Positions 17,373 through 26,607 of a stretch of 64,000 bases of DNA are shown piece after piece. The stretch's first letter is position 1, and each line of letters opens with the position of its first letter. Source of the DNA: CALMKX01 sp036274895 (GTDB lineage: Bacteria > Acidobacteriota > Thermoanaerobaculia > Multivoradales > SZUA-115); assembly GCA_036274895.1 (NCBI GenBank), contig DASUEU010000018.1, positions 62,001 to 126,000 of the forward strand, given 5' to 3'. The notes beneath the pieces are model-generated. The model did not search any database. It was not told the origin of the DNA and saw only the letters and a list, made by a program, of their open reading frames with translations. The translations under genes were made by a program, and so were the position numbers.

Positions 17373-17999
17373 TCACGGATCCGTCGTGATGACGATCTTG
17401 CCGTCCTTGCGCAGGACGTGGGGGCGGCGGCCTTCCAGCTGGGTGCTGTCGAGGTTCGGGTCGGTGCCCTGGTAGAGGCGCATCACCCGGCGGATGTACT
17501 CACGGGTCTCCTGGTAAGGCGGCACGCCGCCGTGGCGCTGCACGGCGCCCGGGCCGGCGTTGTAGGCGGCCAGCGCCAGCTCGACGCGGTTGCCGAAGCG
17601 GTCGAGCATCTGGCGCAGGTAGGCCGTGCCGCCGCGCACGTTCTGGTCGGGGTCGTAGGGATCCGAGACCGCCAGCTCCTTGGCCGTCGAGGGCTTGAGC
17701 TGCATCAGGCCGATGCAGCCCTTGTTCGACACCGCCCGGGAGTTGTAGCCGGACTCGGCCTGGATCACCGCCTGGACCAGGCGCGGGGAGAGCCGCTGCC
17801 CCTCGGCGTGGCGCTCGATCAGTGGCACCCACGCGGCCACCGGCACCGGCCGCAGGCTCCAGGCCGTGCGGCTGGCCTTCTGCACCGGCGTCTCGTTGTA
17901 GATCAGGGTGGTGCCGTCCGCCCGCGTGACGATGCGCACCTGCGCCGCGGCCGGCAGGGCCAGCGCCAGGGCGAGCAGGGCGAGGACGGTTCGCTTCAT
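17373..17999 (-). CDS. Lytic transglycosylase (SLT family)
   Basis: 208 residues with a signal peptide (about 1-19, ending ALPAAAQ). It cleaves the glycan strands of peptidoglycan in the periplasm. The SLT/Slt70-type core is at about 58-175: catalytic Glu in VIQAESGYN, then GCIGLMQLKPSTAKEL and ALAAYNAGPGAV with PPYQETREYIRRV. A short N-terminal DUF4124-like segment (TRADGTTLIYNE) and a similar C-terminal one (LRKDGKIVITTD) flank it. It ends 44 nt before the AF2212-like gene; a functional link is not implied. Confidence 0.93.
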   Translation of the reverse strand: MKRTVLALLALALALPAAAQVRIVTRADGTTLIYNETPVQKASRTAWSLRPVPVAAWVPLIERHAEGQRLSPRLVQAVIQAESGYNSRAVSNKGCIGLMQLKPSTAKELAVSDPYDPDQNVRGGTAYLRQMLDRFGNRVELALAAYNAGPGAVQRHGGVPPYQETREYIRRVMRLYQGTDPNLDSTQLEGRRPHVLRKDGKIVITTDP

Positions 18000-18074
18000 G
18001 GCTCGGTGGAAGTCGGGCGGTCAGCGAGTTTACCGCAACGAGGCCGCAGGCCGCACAACCGAGCCCCCCGGGGC

Positions 18075-18187
18075 GCGGAGGGCAGGCACGGGGGCCTGCC
18101 CCTACAGGCCGCGTTCGGCCTCGTCCCCGTAGGGGCCGACCCCTGTGTCGGCCCTCTTGGTAGGGGCGCACGGCCGTGCGCCCCTCC
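18075..18187. repeat. Cluster of three GTAGGGGC-type palindromes
   Basis: Three adjacent hairpin units: 18077-18105 (GGGCAGGCACGGGGGCCTGCCC core), 18127-18155 (GGGGCCGACCC...GTCGGCCC) and 18159-18187 (GGGGCGCACGGCCGTGCGCCCC). Each has a GTAGGGGC or GCCCCTAC edge. The same edge sequence recurs at about 23709-23787 and 63012-63075. It fills the 189 nt between the lytic transglycosylase and the end of alaS. Confidence 0.75.
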
Positions 18188-18188
18188 T

Positions 18189-20849
18189 TTACCCCACCCC
18201 CAGCTGTTCGCGCACCCGGCGCTCGGCGGCGGCGAGGGCCTCGGGGAGCTTGTCCGGCTCCTTGCCGCCGGCCTGGGCGAAGTCCGGCCGGCCGCCTCCG
18301 CCCCCTCCCACCGCCGCCGCCGCGGCCTTGACCAGCTCGCCGGCGTGCACCCGGCCCATCAGGTCCTTGCTCGCCGCGGCCACCAAGCTCACCTTGTCCC
18401 CCTCGCGGGCGGCGAGGAAGACCACCCCGGAGCCGAGCTTGGAGCGCAGGGCGTCGGCCATGTCTCGCAGCTGCTGAGCCGGCGCCGGCGGCACCTCCTG
18501 GAGCAGCACCTTGACCCCGGCCACCTCGACCACGCCCTCCCCGGCCCCGCCCGCGGCCGGCGCCGCCGCCCGGGTGACCCTCTCGAGCCGCAGCTTCGCC
18601 AGCTCCTCTTCCTTCTGCTTGGCCTCCCGGCGCAGGCGGGCGATCTCCTCAGGCGCCCGCTCGGCACCTGCTCCGAGGCTCGCCTCGATCGCCGCCAGCA
18701 GGCGCCGCCGCTCCTCCACCCAGCCGCGAGCCGCCTCGCCCGCCACGGCCTCGATGCGGCGCACGCCGGAGGCGATGCCCTTCTCCGACAGGATGACGAA
18801 CAGGCCGATCTCCCCGGTGTTGGCCACGTGGCAGCCGCCGCACAGCTCGAGCGAGACCCCCGGCACTTCGACCGTGCGCACGCGGTCGCCGTACTTCTCG
18901 CCGAACAGGGCCATGGCCCCGGCGGCGAGGGCCTCGGCGTGCGAGCGCTCGGCGATGCGGGTGCCCACGGCTTCGAGGGTGGCGCGGTTCACCCGCGCCT
19001 CGATCTCGGCCAGCTCGCCGGCCGTGACCGGGCGATGGAAGGTGAAGTCGAAGCGCAGCCGGTCCGGCGCCACCAGGGAGCCGGCCTGCCTCGCGCCTTC
19101 CCCCAGCACCCCGCGCAGGGCGGCGTGCAGCAGGTGGGTGGCGGTGTGGTGGCGCTCGATGGCCCGGCGGCGGTCGGCGTCCACCTCCAGATCGATCCGG
19201 GCACCGGCCTCGAGCCTGCCCTCCTCCACCGTCACGAAGTGCAAGAACGTGCCGGCCGCCTCCTTCTGGGTGTCGGTCACCCGCGCCCGACCCCCGGGCC
19301 AGCGGAGCGTTCCGGTATCCCCCACCTCGCCGCCCCCCTCGGCGTAGAACACCGTGCGCGCCAGGCTCGCGGCGCCGCTCGCGCCGGCGGGCAGGCTGGT
19401 CACGGCCGAGCCGTCCTCCGCGGCCAGACGCAGCACCTCGACGCCCTCGGCGCGGTGCGATCCATAGCCCTCGAAGGGCGTGGGCCCGGCCTCGCTGCGC
19501 AGGGTCTGGGCCAGTAGCTCGCGGCGCTTCTGGCCGGAGCCGGTGGCCTGGCGGGAGCGCTCCCGCTGGCGCTCCAGCTCGGCCTCGAAGCCTTCCTGGT
19601 CGACCGTGAAGCGCTCTTCCTCGGCGATCTCCCGCACCAGCTCCAGGGGCAGGCCGTGGGTGTCGTAGAGGCGGAAGGCCAGGGCCCCCGGAAGCAGGCT
19701 CTCGCCGCGAGCGCGCAGGGTCTCGATCTCGTCCTGGATCGCCCTCGCCCCCACCGCCAGCGTGGTCAGGAACTTCTCCTCCTCGCTGGCGATGGTCGCC
19801 GCAGAGGCCTCACGGGTGGCGTCCAGCTCCGGGTAGGCGCCGGCGAAGATCTCCCCCACCACGGGCAGCAACCGGTGGAGGAAAGGCTCCTCGAAGCCCA
19901 GCCGCAGGCCGTGGCGCAGAGCCCGGCGCAGCAGACGGCGCAGCACGTAGCCGCGGCCCTCGTTGCCGGGGATCACGCCGTCGGCGAGCAGGAAGGCGCT
20001 CGCCCGCAGGTGGTCGGCGATCACCCGGGCCGCCACGTCGCCCTCGGCCATGGTGCCGCCGTAGCTCGTGCCGGCCAGCCGCACGGCGCCCTCGATCAAG
20101 GGCTGGAAGAGGTCGGTGTCGTAGTTCGAGCCCACGCCCTGGAGCACTGCCGCCACCCGCTCGAGGCCGGCGCCGGTGTCGATCGAGGGGTTGGGCAGGG
20201 GGGTGAGGGTACCGTCCGCGGCCCGCTCGTACTGCATGAAGACCAGGTTCCAGATCTCCATGTAGCGGCCCGAGGCCGAGCCCTCGGCGAACGGCACGGC
20301 GGGGAGGTGCGGCTCGCGGTCGACGAAGATCTCCGAGCAGGGGCCGCAGGGGCCGGTGTCGCCCATGGCCCAGAAGTTGTCCTCGGCGCCGCAGCGCAGG
20401 ATGCGCTCGGGCGGCAAGCTCGACAACTCCCGCCACAGGGCCTCGGCCTCGTCGTCGTCGGTGAACACGGTGGCGAAGAGGCGCTCCGGCGGCAGGCCCC
20501 AGGGGCCGGTCACCAGCTCCCAGGCCATGGCCACGGCGTCGCGCTTGAAGTAGTCGCCGAAGGAGAAGTTGCCGAGCATCTCGAAGAAGGTGTGATGACG
20601 CGGCGAGGGGCCGACGTTCTCGAGGTCGTTGTGCTTGCCCGAGACGCGCAGGCACTTCTGCACCGACACGGCCCGCTTGCCGGGCGGCGTCTCCGTGCCG
20701 AGGAAGAAGCCCTTGAACGGCACCATGCCGGCGTTGGTGAACAGGAGAGTCGGGTCCCCGTGGGGCACCAGCGGCGCGCTGGCCACGATGCGGTGGCCCC
20801 GCGCGGCGAAGAAATCGAGGAAGGAGCGGCGGATGTCGAGGCTTTTCAT
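18189..20849 (-). CDS. alaS: Alanyl-tRNA synthetase
   Basis: 886 residues, normal length. It charges tRNA-Ala and edits mischarged Ser and Gly. The N-terminal class II catalytic domain is clear (MKSLDIRRSFLDFFAARGH, TNAGMVPFKGFFLG, EIWNLVFMQYER). The editing domain has HHTATHLLHAAL and CGGCHVANTGEIG, the zinc/editing HxxxH and CxxxH sites. The C-terminal C-Ala domain is present with its Gly-rich end (VGGGGGGRPDFAQAGG). The ATG at 20849 is the family start; the open frame upstream is unrelated. Confidence 0.98.
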   Translation of the reverse strand: MKSLDIRRSFLDFFAARGHRIVASAPLVPHGDPTLLFTNAGMVPFKGFFLGTETPPGKRAVSVQKCLRVSGKHNDLENVGPSPRHHTFFEMLGNFSFGDYFKRDAVAMAWELVTGPWGLPPERLFATVFTDDDEAEALWRELSSLPPERILRCGAEDNFWAMGDTGPCGPCSEIFVDREPHLPAVPFAEGSASGRYMEIWNLVFMQYERAADGTLTPLPNPSIDTGAGLERVAAVLQGVGSNYDTDLFQPLIEGAVRLAGTSYGGTMAEGDVAARVIADHLRASAFLLADGVIPGNEGRGYVLRRLLRRALRHGLRLGFEEPFLHRLLPVVGEIFAGAYPELDATREASAATIASEEEKFLTTLAVGARAIQDEIETLRARGESLLPGALAFRLYDTHGLPLELVREIAEEERFTVDQEGFEAELERQRERSRQATGSGQKRRELLAQTLRSEAGPTPFEGYGSHRAEGVEVLRLAAEDGSAVTSLPAGASGAASLARTVFYAEGGGEVGDTGTLRWPGGRARVTDTQKEAAGTFLHFVTVEEGRLEAGARIDLEVDADRRRAIERHHTATHLLHAALRGVLGEGARQAGSLVAPDRLRFDFTFHRPVTAGELAEIEARVNRATLEAVGTRIAERSHAEALAAGAMALFGEKYGDRVRTVEVPGVSLELCGGCHVANTGEIGLFVILSEKGIASGVRRIEAVAGEAARGWVEERRRLLAAIEASLGAGAERAPEEIARLRREAKQKEEELAKLRLERVTRAAAPAAGGAGEGVVEVAGVKVLLQEVPPAPAQQLRDMADALRSKLGSGVVFLAAREGDKVSLVAAASKDLMGRVHAGELVKAAAAAVGGGGGGRPDFAQAGGKEPDKLPEALAAAERRVREQLGVG

Positions 20850-20922
20850 GGGTTGGTTCCTGAAAGGGGTGAAGGATAGCAGGGGTGCGATCGTGGACCC
20901 CCTCGCCCCATTTACCCGCTGA

Positions 20923-21192
20923 CGCCAGTCCACGGTCTCCATCTCGGGCGGCGCGTTCGCAACGACCGGCGGGTCTTCCCTCTTCCTCTACCAAAGAGCG
21001 GCGGTGGTGGTCACCGGAGGGAGTTTTCACGGCAGCTGGAGAGCTCCGGATCACTTCACCATCACTGTTCTCGGCACCGGTCTCACCCTCGCCAACGGCC
21101 GCCTGACCGGCACCCTGGCCGACGGCACCCCGATCGACATCGCGGTGCAGAAGGACCCGACCTCCCAGGTGGTGGTCTACAACAGCCGAGCG
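20923..21192 (+). pseudogene. Decayed C-terminal fragment of an exported beta-rich protein
   Basis: The + frame from 20923, just after a TGA, reads STVSISGGAFATTGGSSLFL, then a beta-rich stretch ending IDIAVQKDPTSQVVVYNS at about 21190. The pattern of stacked strands (TLANGRLTGTLADGTPIDI) looks like the last 80 or so residues of a large surface or autotransporter-like protein. There is no start codon, no upstream remainder and no natural stop before it runs into the antisense of the next gene, so I read it as a remnant. It occupies most of the gap 20850-21214. Confidence 0.5.
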
Positions 21193-21214
21193 GCGGGCCG
21201 GGGAGACCCCGCCC

Positions 21215-22381
21215 TTACCGGAGGATCTCGGCCAGCCGCCCTCGCACCACCCCCGCGCCGTAGTCCGCCCGGAGGTGCTCGCGGCCGGCTTCGGCGAGGC
21301 GGTTTGCCAGGGCCGGATCTTCGAGCAAGCGGCGGACGGCCTCGGCCCATTCGGCAGGGGTCTCGGCGACCAGGAGGTCTCGGCCGGGCTCGGCGGTGGT
21401 GCCGGCGGCGGCCCACGGGGAAGCGACCACCGGCACCCCGGCGGCCCAGGCTTCGAGCACCTTGATGGGCGTGCCCGAGCCGGCCCGGAGGGGCGCCAGA
21501 GAGATCGCGGCCCGGGCCAGCCGCGCGGCGAGATCGGCGGGCGAGGCTTCGAGCTCGGCGCCGGCGGTGGTGGCGAGCCGGCGCAGGGCGCGGCCGGGAC
21601 GATCCCCAGCCAGGGTGAGCCGGGCCGACGGGGAGGCCCGTTGGATCGCCGGCCAGAGGTCGATCAGGAGACACCGGGCCGCATCGGCGTTGGGGAAGTA
21701 GCCCAGGTTGCCGGTGAAGATCAGCCGGCCGGGTTCGTGGTCCGAAGTGGCGGCCGGAGCGGGGGCCGGAGCCTGGATGAGCGGCAGAACCTGCACTCGA
21801 CCGGCCAGCTCGGGAGGCAGCCGCGCCGCGAGATGCCTCCGGTCCCGCTCGCAGACCACCAGCGCCGCCCGGGCGGAGGCCACCGCACTCGCTTCGGCGC
21901 GGGCCAGGCGCTTCGCCTCCCATCGCCACAGGGGGCACAGCCAGGACCGATCGCGGGCGGCCCGCCGCTCGAAGTTCAGGGCCAGGCTGTCGATCAGGTC
22001 CACCACCGCCGGCGTCGCCCCGGCTGCCGCCGCGAAGGGAGCGAGACGCACCAACTGGAGCCAGACCAGGTCGTGGCGGGGGGCGAGCAGGGCGAGCTTG
22101 CCGGCCAGGTCCCGGCTGGCGAAGAGGGCGTTCTGGAAGGGCTGGCCGCTGAGGAGCACCCGGCCCACGGCGGCGATCCGCCCAGCGGTACCCTCCAGCC
22201 GGTACGGCACCAGCTCGATCCCCGGCGGAGCCCCGGCAGGGAGCGCCGCATCTCCTGGCATCGGGACGAGGGCCGTCACCTCGTGACCCTCCGCCAGCAG
22301 CGGCAGCAGCTGTGCGACCCGGACCTGGTCCCCGCGGCGGGGCGGCCAGGGGTAGCGGGAGGCGACGAAGAGGATGCGCAG
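21215..22381 (-). CDS. Glycosyltransferase (GT4-like) with a probable CTG start
   Basis: 388 residues if started at the CTG at 22381. The first residues then read (M)RILFVASRYPWPPRRGDQVR, the usual N-terminus of GT4 glycosyltransferases, and GGAGG lies 8 nt upstream. The first ATG (22279) would delete this conserved part. The C-terminal half has the donor-binding features GNLGYFPNADAARCL, GSGTPIKVLEAWAAGVPVVAS and a final LLEDPALANRLAEAGREHL. It lies 20 nt downstream of ribBA on the same strand. Transfer of a sugar from a nucleotide-sugar donor to an envelope glycan is likely; the acceptor is unknown. Confidence 0.85.
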   Translation of the reverse strand: MRILFVASRYPWPPRRGDQVRVAQLLPLLAEGHEVTALVPMPGDAALPAGAPPGIELVPYRLEGTAGRIAAVGRVLLSGQPFQNALFASRDLAGKLALLAPRHDLVWLQLVRLAPFAAAAGATPAVVDLIDSLALNFERRAARDRSWLCPLWRWEAKRLARAEASAVASARAALVVCERDRRHLAARLPPELAGRVQVLPLIQAPAPAPAATSDHEPGRLIFTGNLGYFPNADAARCLLIDLWPAIQRASPSARLTLAGDRPGRALRRLATTAGAELEASPADLAARLARAAISLAPLRAGSGTPIKVLEAWAAGVPVVASPWAAAGTTAEPGRDLLVAETPAEWAEAVRRLLEDPALANRLAEAGREHLRADYGAGVVRGRLAEILR

Positions 22382-22401
22382 GGGCAGCGCCTCCGCCGGG
22401 A

Positions 22402-23619
22402 CTAGACCATCGTCAGCAGGTGGCCGAGCTTTTGGCGCTTGGCTTCGAGATAGCGGCGGGTGCCGTCGGTGGGCGGCACTTCGATGGGCAGGCGCTCGAC
22501 GACCTCGACCCCGTAGCCGGCCAGGGCCTCGGACTTCTTCGGGTTGTTGGTCATCAGCCGCACCCGCCGGACCCCCAGGGCGGAGAGGATCTGCGCCGCC
22601 ATGCCGTAGTCCCGGCCGTCGGCGGCAAAGCCCAGTCGTTCGTTGGCCTCCACCGTGTCGTGGCCCTGCTGCTGCAGCTCGTAGGCCCGCAACTTATTCA
22701 ATAGGCCGATGCCGCGGCCCTCCTGGAGCAGGTAGACCAGCACGCCCCGGCCCTCCTCGGCGATGCGCGCCATCGCCATCTCCAGCTGGTGGCCACAGTC
22801 GCAGCGCAGGGAGCCGAAGAGGTCGCCGGTCAGGCACTGGCTGTGGACTCGCACCAGCACCGGCTCGTCGCCGGAGAGGTCACCCAGGGCGAAGGCCAGG
22901 TTCTCCTCGCCGGTGTAGATCTGGCGGAAGCCGTGGAGGGTGAAGGTGCCCCACACCGTGGGCAGCTCGGGAGCTGCCACCTCGGCCACCACCCGCTCGG
23001 TGGCCAGGCGGTGGCGGATCAGATCGGCCACCTTGAGCACCGCGAGGCCGTGCTCCTCGGCGAAGCGGGCCAGCTCCGGCAGCCGGGCCATGGAACCATC
23101 CTCGCGCATCACCTCGCAGATCACCCCGGCGGGGAGGAGCCCGGCGAGGCGGGCCAGGTCGACTGAGGCCTCGGTCTGGCCGGGCCGCTCGAGCACGCCG
23201 CCGCGCCGAGCGCGCAGGGGAAACACGTGACCGGGGCGCAGCAGATCTTCGGCACGGGTGGCGGGGTCGACGGCGGCGAGGATGGTGGCCGCCCGGTCGG
23301 CGGCGGAGATGCCGGTGGTGGTCAGCCCTCGCGCCTCGATCGACACGGTGAACGCCGTGCCGAAGGTCGAGGTGTTCTCCGCCACCATCAGGGGCAAACG
23401 CAGGGCGTCGCAGCGCTCGGGGGTCAGGGAGAGGCAGATCAGCCCGCGGCCGTGGCGGGCCATGAAGTTGACCACCTCGGGGGTGATCTTCTCGGCGGCG
23501 ACGGCCAAGTCCCCCTCGTTCTCGCGGTCCTCGTCGTCGACCAGGATCACCACCTCGCCGCGGGCGAAGCGGGCGATGGCTGCTTCGACGGGGACGAAGA
23601 CGGAAGGGCGTGCGCTCAT
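22402..23619 (-). CDS. ribBA: Bifunctional riboflavin synthesis protein RibBA
   Basis: 405 residues. The N-terminal half (about 1-205) is 3,4-dihydroxy-2-butanone-4-phosphate synthase with DDEDRENEGD, the Mg/ribulose-5-phosphate site, and GHVFPLRAR. The C-terminal half (about 206-405) is GTP cyclohydrolase II with the zinc cysteines in SQCLTGDLFGSLRCDCG and the EGRGIGLLNKLRAYELQ motif. Together they supply both starting branches of riboflavin synthesis. Other rib genes are not in the window, and I see no FMN-riboswitch core in the short upstream region. Confidence 0.97.
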   Translation of the reverse strand: MSARPSVFVPVEAAIARFARGEVVILVDDEDRENEGDLAVAAEKITPEVVNFMARHGRGLICLSLTPERCDALRLPLMVAENTSTFGTAFTVSIEARGLTTTGISAADRAATILAAVDPATRAEDLLRPGHVFPLRARRGGVLERPGQTEASVDLARLAGLLPAGVICEVMREDGSMARLPELARFAEEHGLAVLKVADLIRHRLATERVVAEVAAPELPTVWGTFTLHGFRQIYTGEENLAFALGDLSGDEPVLVRVHSQCLTGDLFGSLRCDCGHQLEMAMARIAEEGRGVLVYLLQEGRGIGLLNKLRAYELQQQGHDTVEANERLGFAADGRDYGMAAQILSALGVRRVRLMTNNPKKSEALAGYGVEVVERLPIEVPPTDGTRRYLEAKRQKLGHLLTMV

Positions 23620-23708
23620 CGGGGGTTCGTGGCGGCCAGCCTCGCCGGCCCGCGGGTAGGCGGTCAGTGTAACGGCGGGTCTCCGGGGTGGTCAACAACC
23701 AAAGCCCA

Positions 23709-23787
23709 GGAGGGCGGCCACGGGGGGCCGCCCCTACGACCGGAAGCCGAGATCCCCGTAGGCGCCGAGTAACGTGTCGACCCTCTC
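23709..23787. repeat. GTAGGGGC-type palindromic repeat
   Basis: A hairpin unit with arms GGGCGGCC (23712-23719) and GGCCGCCC (23727-23734), followed by CCTACG, then a degraded second unit (CCCCGTAGGCGCCGAG...). It belongs to the same family as the units at 18075-18187 and 63012-63075. It lies in the 168 nt between ribBA and the end of the outer-membrane barrel gene. Confidence 0.65.
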
Positions 23788-26607
23788 CTAGAACGGGTTG
23801 CCCAGCCAGAAGTGGATCTCATAGGGGCTCTCGCCGTGCTCGCGGTCGAGCTTCCAGCCCAGCTCGAGGCGGAAGGGGCCGATGGGCGACAGGTAGCGCA
23901 CGCCGAGGCCCGCCCCCAGCCGGGCCTCGGCGAGATCCACGGCCTGCCAGTCCGCCCAGACGTTGCCGGCATCGACGAACACCACTCCTCCCACGGCACC
24001 GACGACCGGGAAGCGCAGCTCCAGGTTGCCGAGCAGCAGGCCGTTGCCGCCCACCGCGGTGCCGTCGAAGGCGGTTTCCCCCGGCACCCCCAGCTCGTCG
24101 AGCTCGAAGGCGCGGTGGGAGTTGATGCCGCCGCCGAAGAAGCGCTCCGAGATCGCCACCAGCCGGTTGGGCAGCTCGCGGGGCAGGCTCGGGTCCGGCT
24201 GGCGAGTGCCGACGGGCTCGATGCCGCCGGCTTTGAGCGAGCCGGCGAGCACCCCCAGGCGCCCCAGGGACCAGTAGCCGGTGCCCTGCACCACCAGCTT
24301 CACGAACTCCTCGTCCGCCGACAGCAAGGGGAAGGCGTACTGCAGCTGTACGAAGGCGCTGCCGCCGCGGGTGGGGTCGATGGCGTCGTCGCGGTGATCG
24401 ACCGTCAGGCCGGTGATCAGGCTCGAGATGCGCACCGGCTCGTCGGCGCGATCAGGCTGCTCGTCGTCGGGCGGCCCCAGGGGGTCGCGCACCGTCTCGA
24501 CGATGCGGTAGTCGTAGACCAGGTTGGCCCGGGCGCGGTCGAAGAGGGGGTAGACCGCCTCCACCCGCCCTCCCCACTTCTCCGCCCGGAAAGCCTCGCG
24601 AGTCTCGTCCGAGTAGAACAGGGTCCAGGTCAGGGGCAGGTCGAAGCGACCGACGTACGGCTGCTCGAGGGTGAGACGGCCGAGCTGGTCCCGCTCCGAG
24701 GCCCGCAACAGGGCGCCGAGCCGGAAGCCCCGGCCGAAGAGGTTGCCGTGGGAGAAGCCCAGCTGGCCGCGCAGGCCGTCCTCGGTGTCGTAGCCGAGGC
24801 CGTAGACCGTACGCCGGGTCTTGCCTTCTTCCACCCGCACGATCAGGTCCCGGTCCCGCGAGCCCGGCTGGGCCGGTGCCAGGAAGACCTCGACCTCCGA
24901 GAAGGCCCCCAGCTGGTAGAGGTTGCGCTGCGCCTCGAGCAGGCGGGCTCGGGACACCGGTTGGCGCGAGCCCAGGCCCAAGGCCCGGCGGATGACCTGC
25001 GGATCGGTGGTGCGCTGGCCCCGAACGATCACCTGGCCCACGCAGGTGACCTGCCCTTCGACCACCTCGATCTCGACGTCGGCCACGTCCCCCGTCTGGT
25101 CCCAGGTGACGGCCGAGGTCACCCGGGCGGAGTCGAAGCCGGCGATCTCGTAGAGCCCGGCGACGAAGCTCCGGGTCTCTTCGAGCAAGAACGGATGGAA
25201 GGGCCCCCCCGGGCGCAGCAGCTGATCCCGAGCCAGTTGCTCTTCCAGGGCTCCGAGGTCGAGCTGGGTCACCCCCTTCCAGGTCAGCCGGCCCAGCCGG
25301 CGCCGGCGCCCCTCCACGACCGGCACCACCACGGAGAGCTCGCCGGGCTCGGACTCTTCGATCCGGGCCGGGCCGATCCGGGTACCCTCGAAGCCCTGCT
25401 GCACGTAGAAGGTGCGCAGGTTGTCGAGGTCGGCCGCCAGCTCCTCGTCGACCAGCCGGCCGCTGCCCAGCGCGATCAGCCGCCGCGCCGAGGTGGTGAG
25501 GAAGCGGGCCAGCTCGTCGTCGGGGATCTCGCCATTGCCTTCGAAGTCGACCGCCGTCACCCGCGCCTCGGGGCCGGGCTCGATGGTCAGCCGCAGGGCC
25601 AGCTGGTCTCCCCGCCGCTCACTGGCGGGAGTCACCTTCGCCCGGTAAAAGCCCTTCTCCTGATAGAAGCGGCGGATCCGCCGCGCGCTCTGGAGCAGCA
25701 GGGCCTCCTCGTAGCCGTCATCGCCCAGGAAGGGCAGGAAGCCCCTCTTCTCGAGGTCCCGGCGATCGGCCCCGACCACCTCCAGCTCGACTTTCGGCCC
25801 GACGGCCAGGGGATAGACCAGCTCGACGCGCCCGGACGCCGTGTCGATGACCTCCGAGGGGGCCTCGACCCGCGCCAGACCATGGCCCTGCCGCACCAGC
25901 CAGCGCCGCAGCTGGCGGGCCGCCTCGGCCGCCGCCGCCGGCCGGTAGACGGCGCCGGGCGCCATCGCGAGCTTGTTCAGCAAGACCTCGCGCCCCACGC
26001 TGCCGGCATCGCCCTCGAAGCGCACGGTCGAGATCCGCGCCTGGGGGCCGCTCGCGATGCGGTAGATCACCCGTGCCCGGGTCTGTGCCGGGTCGAGATA
26101 GCTCACCCGCAGGCGCACCTGAGCATCGAGATGACCGCGCTCGCGGTAGTGGTCCTGGAGGGCGTAGACGCCCCGCACCACCCGGTCCTCGAAGAACGGC
26201 CGCCCTTGCCAGCCGGCGATCAGCCGGCGGGCGCTACCCAGCTCGGTGCCGGGCTCAGCCTCCAGCTCGACCTCCTCGATCACCACGCCGGCCCACAGCG
26301 CCACCACCACCCGCACCCCCTCCCCCTCCGGCCGCGACAGCACCTCCACCTGCCCGGGCACGCCGGTGGCGTAGAGGTTGACCACGGTGCGCCGCAGGGC
26401 TTCTTCGGTCAGGGGCTGCCCGGGTGCCAGCGCCAGGAGCTGGGCGACCTCGTCGCGGTCGAGGCGGGGGATGTCGCTGCGGATCTCGATCGCCGTCACG
26501 GGCGGCCCCTCCCCCGCCAACGTGGCAACCGGCGGCGGGCAAGGCGGTGGCGCAGCACCCGCCAGGGTGAGGGCCAGCCAGGCGACGAGGGCCCCGGGAG
26601 CGGCCAT
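23788..26607 (-). CDS. tamA: Outer-membrane barrel assembly protein, TamA/BamA-like
   Basis: 939 residues. A signal peptide (about 1-18) precedes a series of POTRA-type units (about 38-560; e.g. RDEVAQLLALAPGQPLTEEALRRTVVNLYATG, and VTAVDFEGNGEIPDDELARFL). The C-terminal third is a 16-strand-type surface antigen barrel ending SPYEIHFWLGNPF with a terminal Phe, the usual BamA-recognition end. It has more POTRA-like units than the three of E. coli TamA. The ATG at 26607 overlaps the tamB stop by one base. The tamB pairing supports TamA over BamA: a transport bridge for lipids or barrel proteins between the two membranes. Confidence 0.88.
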   Translation of the reverse strand: MAAPGALVAWLALTLAGAAPPPCPPPVATLAGEGPPVTAIEIRSDIPRLDRDEVAQLLALAPGQPLTEEALRRTVVNLYATGVPGQVEVLSRPEGEGVRVVVALWAGVVIEEVELEAEPGTELGSARRLIAGWQGRPFFEDRVVRGVYALQDHYRERGHLDAQVRLRVSYLDPAQTRARVIYRIASGPQARISTVRFEGDAGSVGREVLLNKLAMAPGAVYRPAAAAEAARQLRRWLVRQGHGLARVEAPSEVIDTASGRVELVYPLAVGPKVELEVVGADRRDLEKRGFLPFLGDDGYEEALLLQSARRIRRFYQEKGFYRAKVTPASERRGDQLALRLTIEPGPEARVTAVDFEGNGEIPDDELARFLTTSARRLIALGSGRLVDEELAADLDNLRTFYVQQGFEGTRIGPARIEESEPGELSVVVPVVEGRRRRLGRLTWKGVTQLDLGALEEQLARDQLLRPGGPFHPFLLEETRSFVAGLYEIAGFDSARVTSAVTWDQTGDVADVEIEVVEGQVTCVGQVIVRGQRTTDPQVIRRALGLGSRQPVSRARLLEAQRNLYQLGAFSEVEVFLAPAQPGSRDRDLIVRVEEGKTRRTVYGLGYDTEDGLRGQLGFSHGNLFGRGFRLGALLRASERDQLGRLTLEQPYVGRFDLPLTWTLFYSDETREAFRAEKWGGRVEAVYPLFDRARANLVYDYRIVETVRDPLGPPDDEQPDRADEPVRISSLITGLTVDHRDDAIDPTRGGSAFVQLQYAFPLLSADEEFVKLVVQGTGYWSLGRLGVLAGSLKAGGIEPVGTRQPDPSLPRELPNRLVAISERFFGGGINSHRAFELDELGVPGETAFDGTAVGGNGLLLGNLELRFPVVGAVGGVVFVDAGNVWADWQAVDLAEARLGAGLGVRYLSPIGPFRLELGWKLDREHGESPYEIHFWLGNPF

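Noticed and set aside
23620..23700. FMN riboswitch upstream of ribBA
   Set aside because: None of the conserved FMN aptamer core motifs is visible in the short upstream region.
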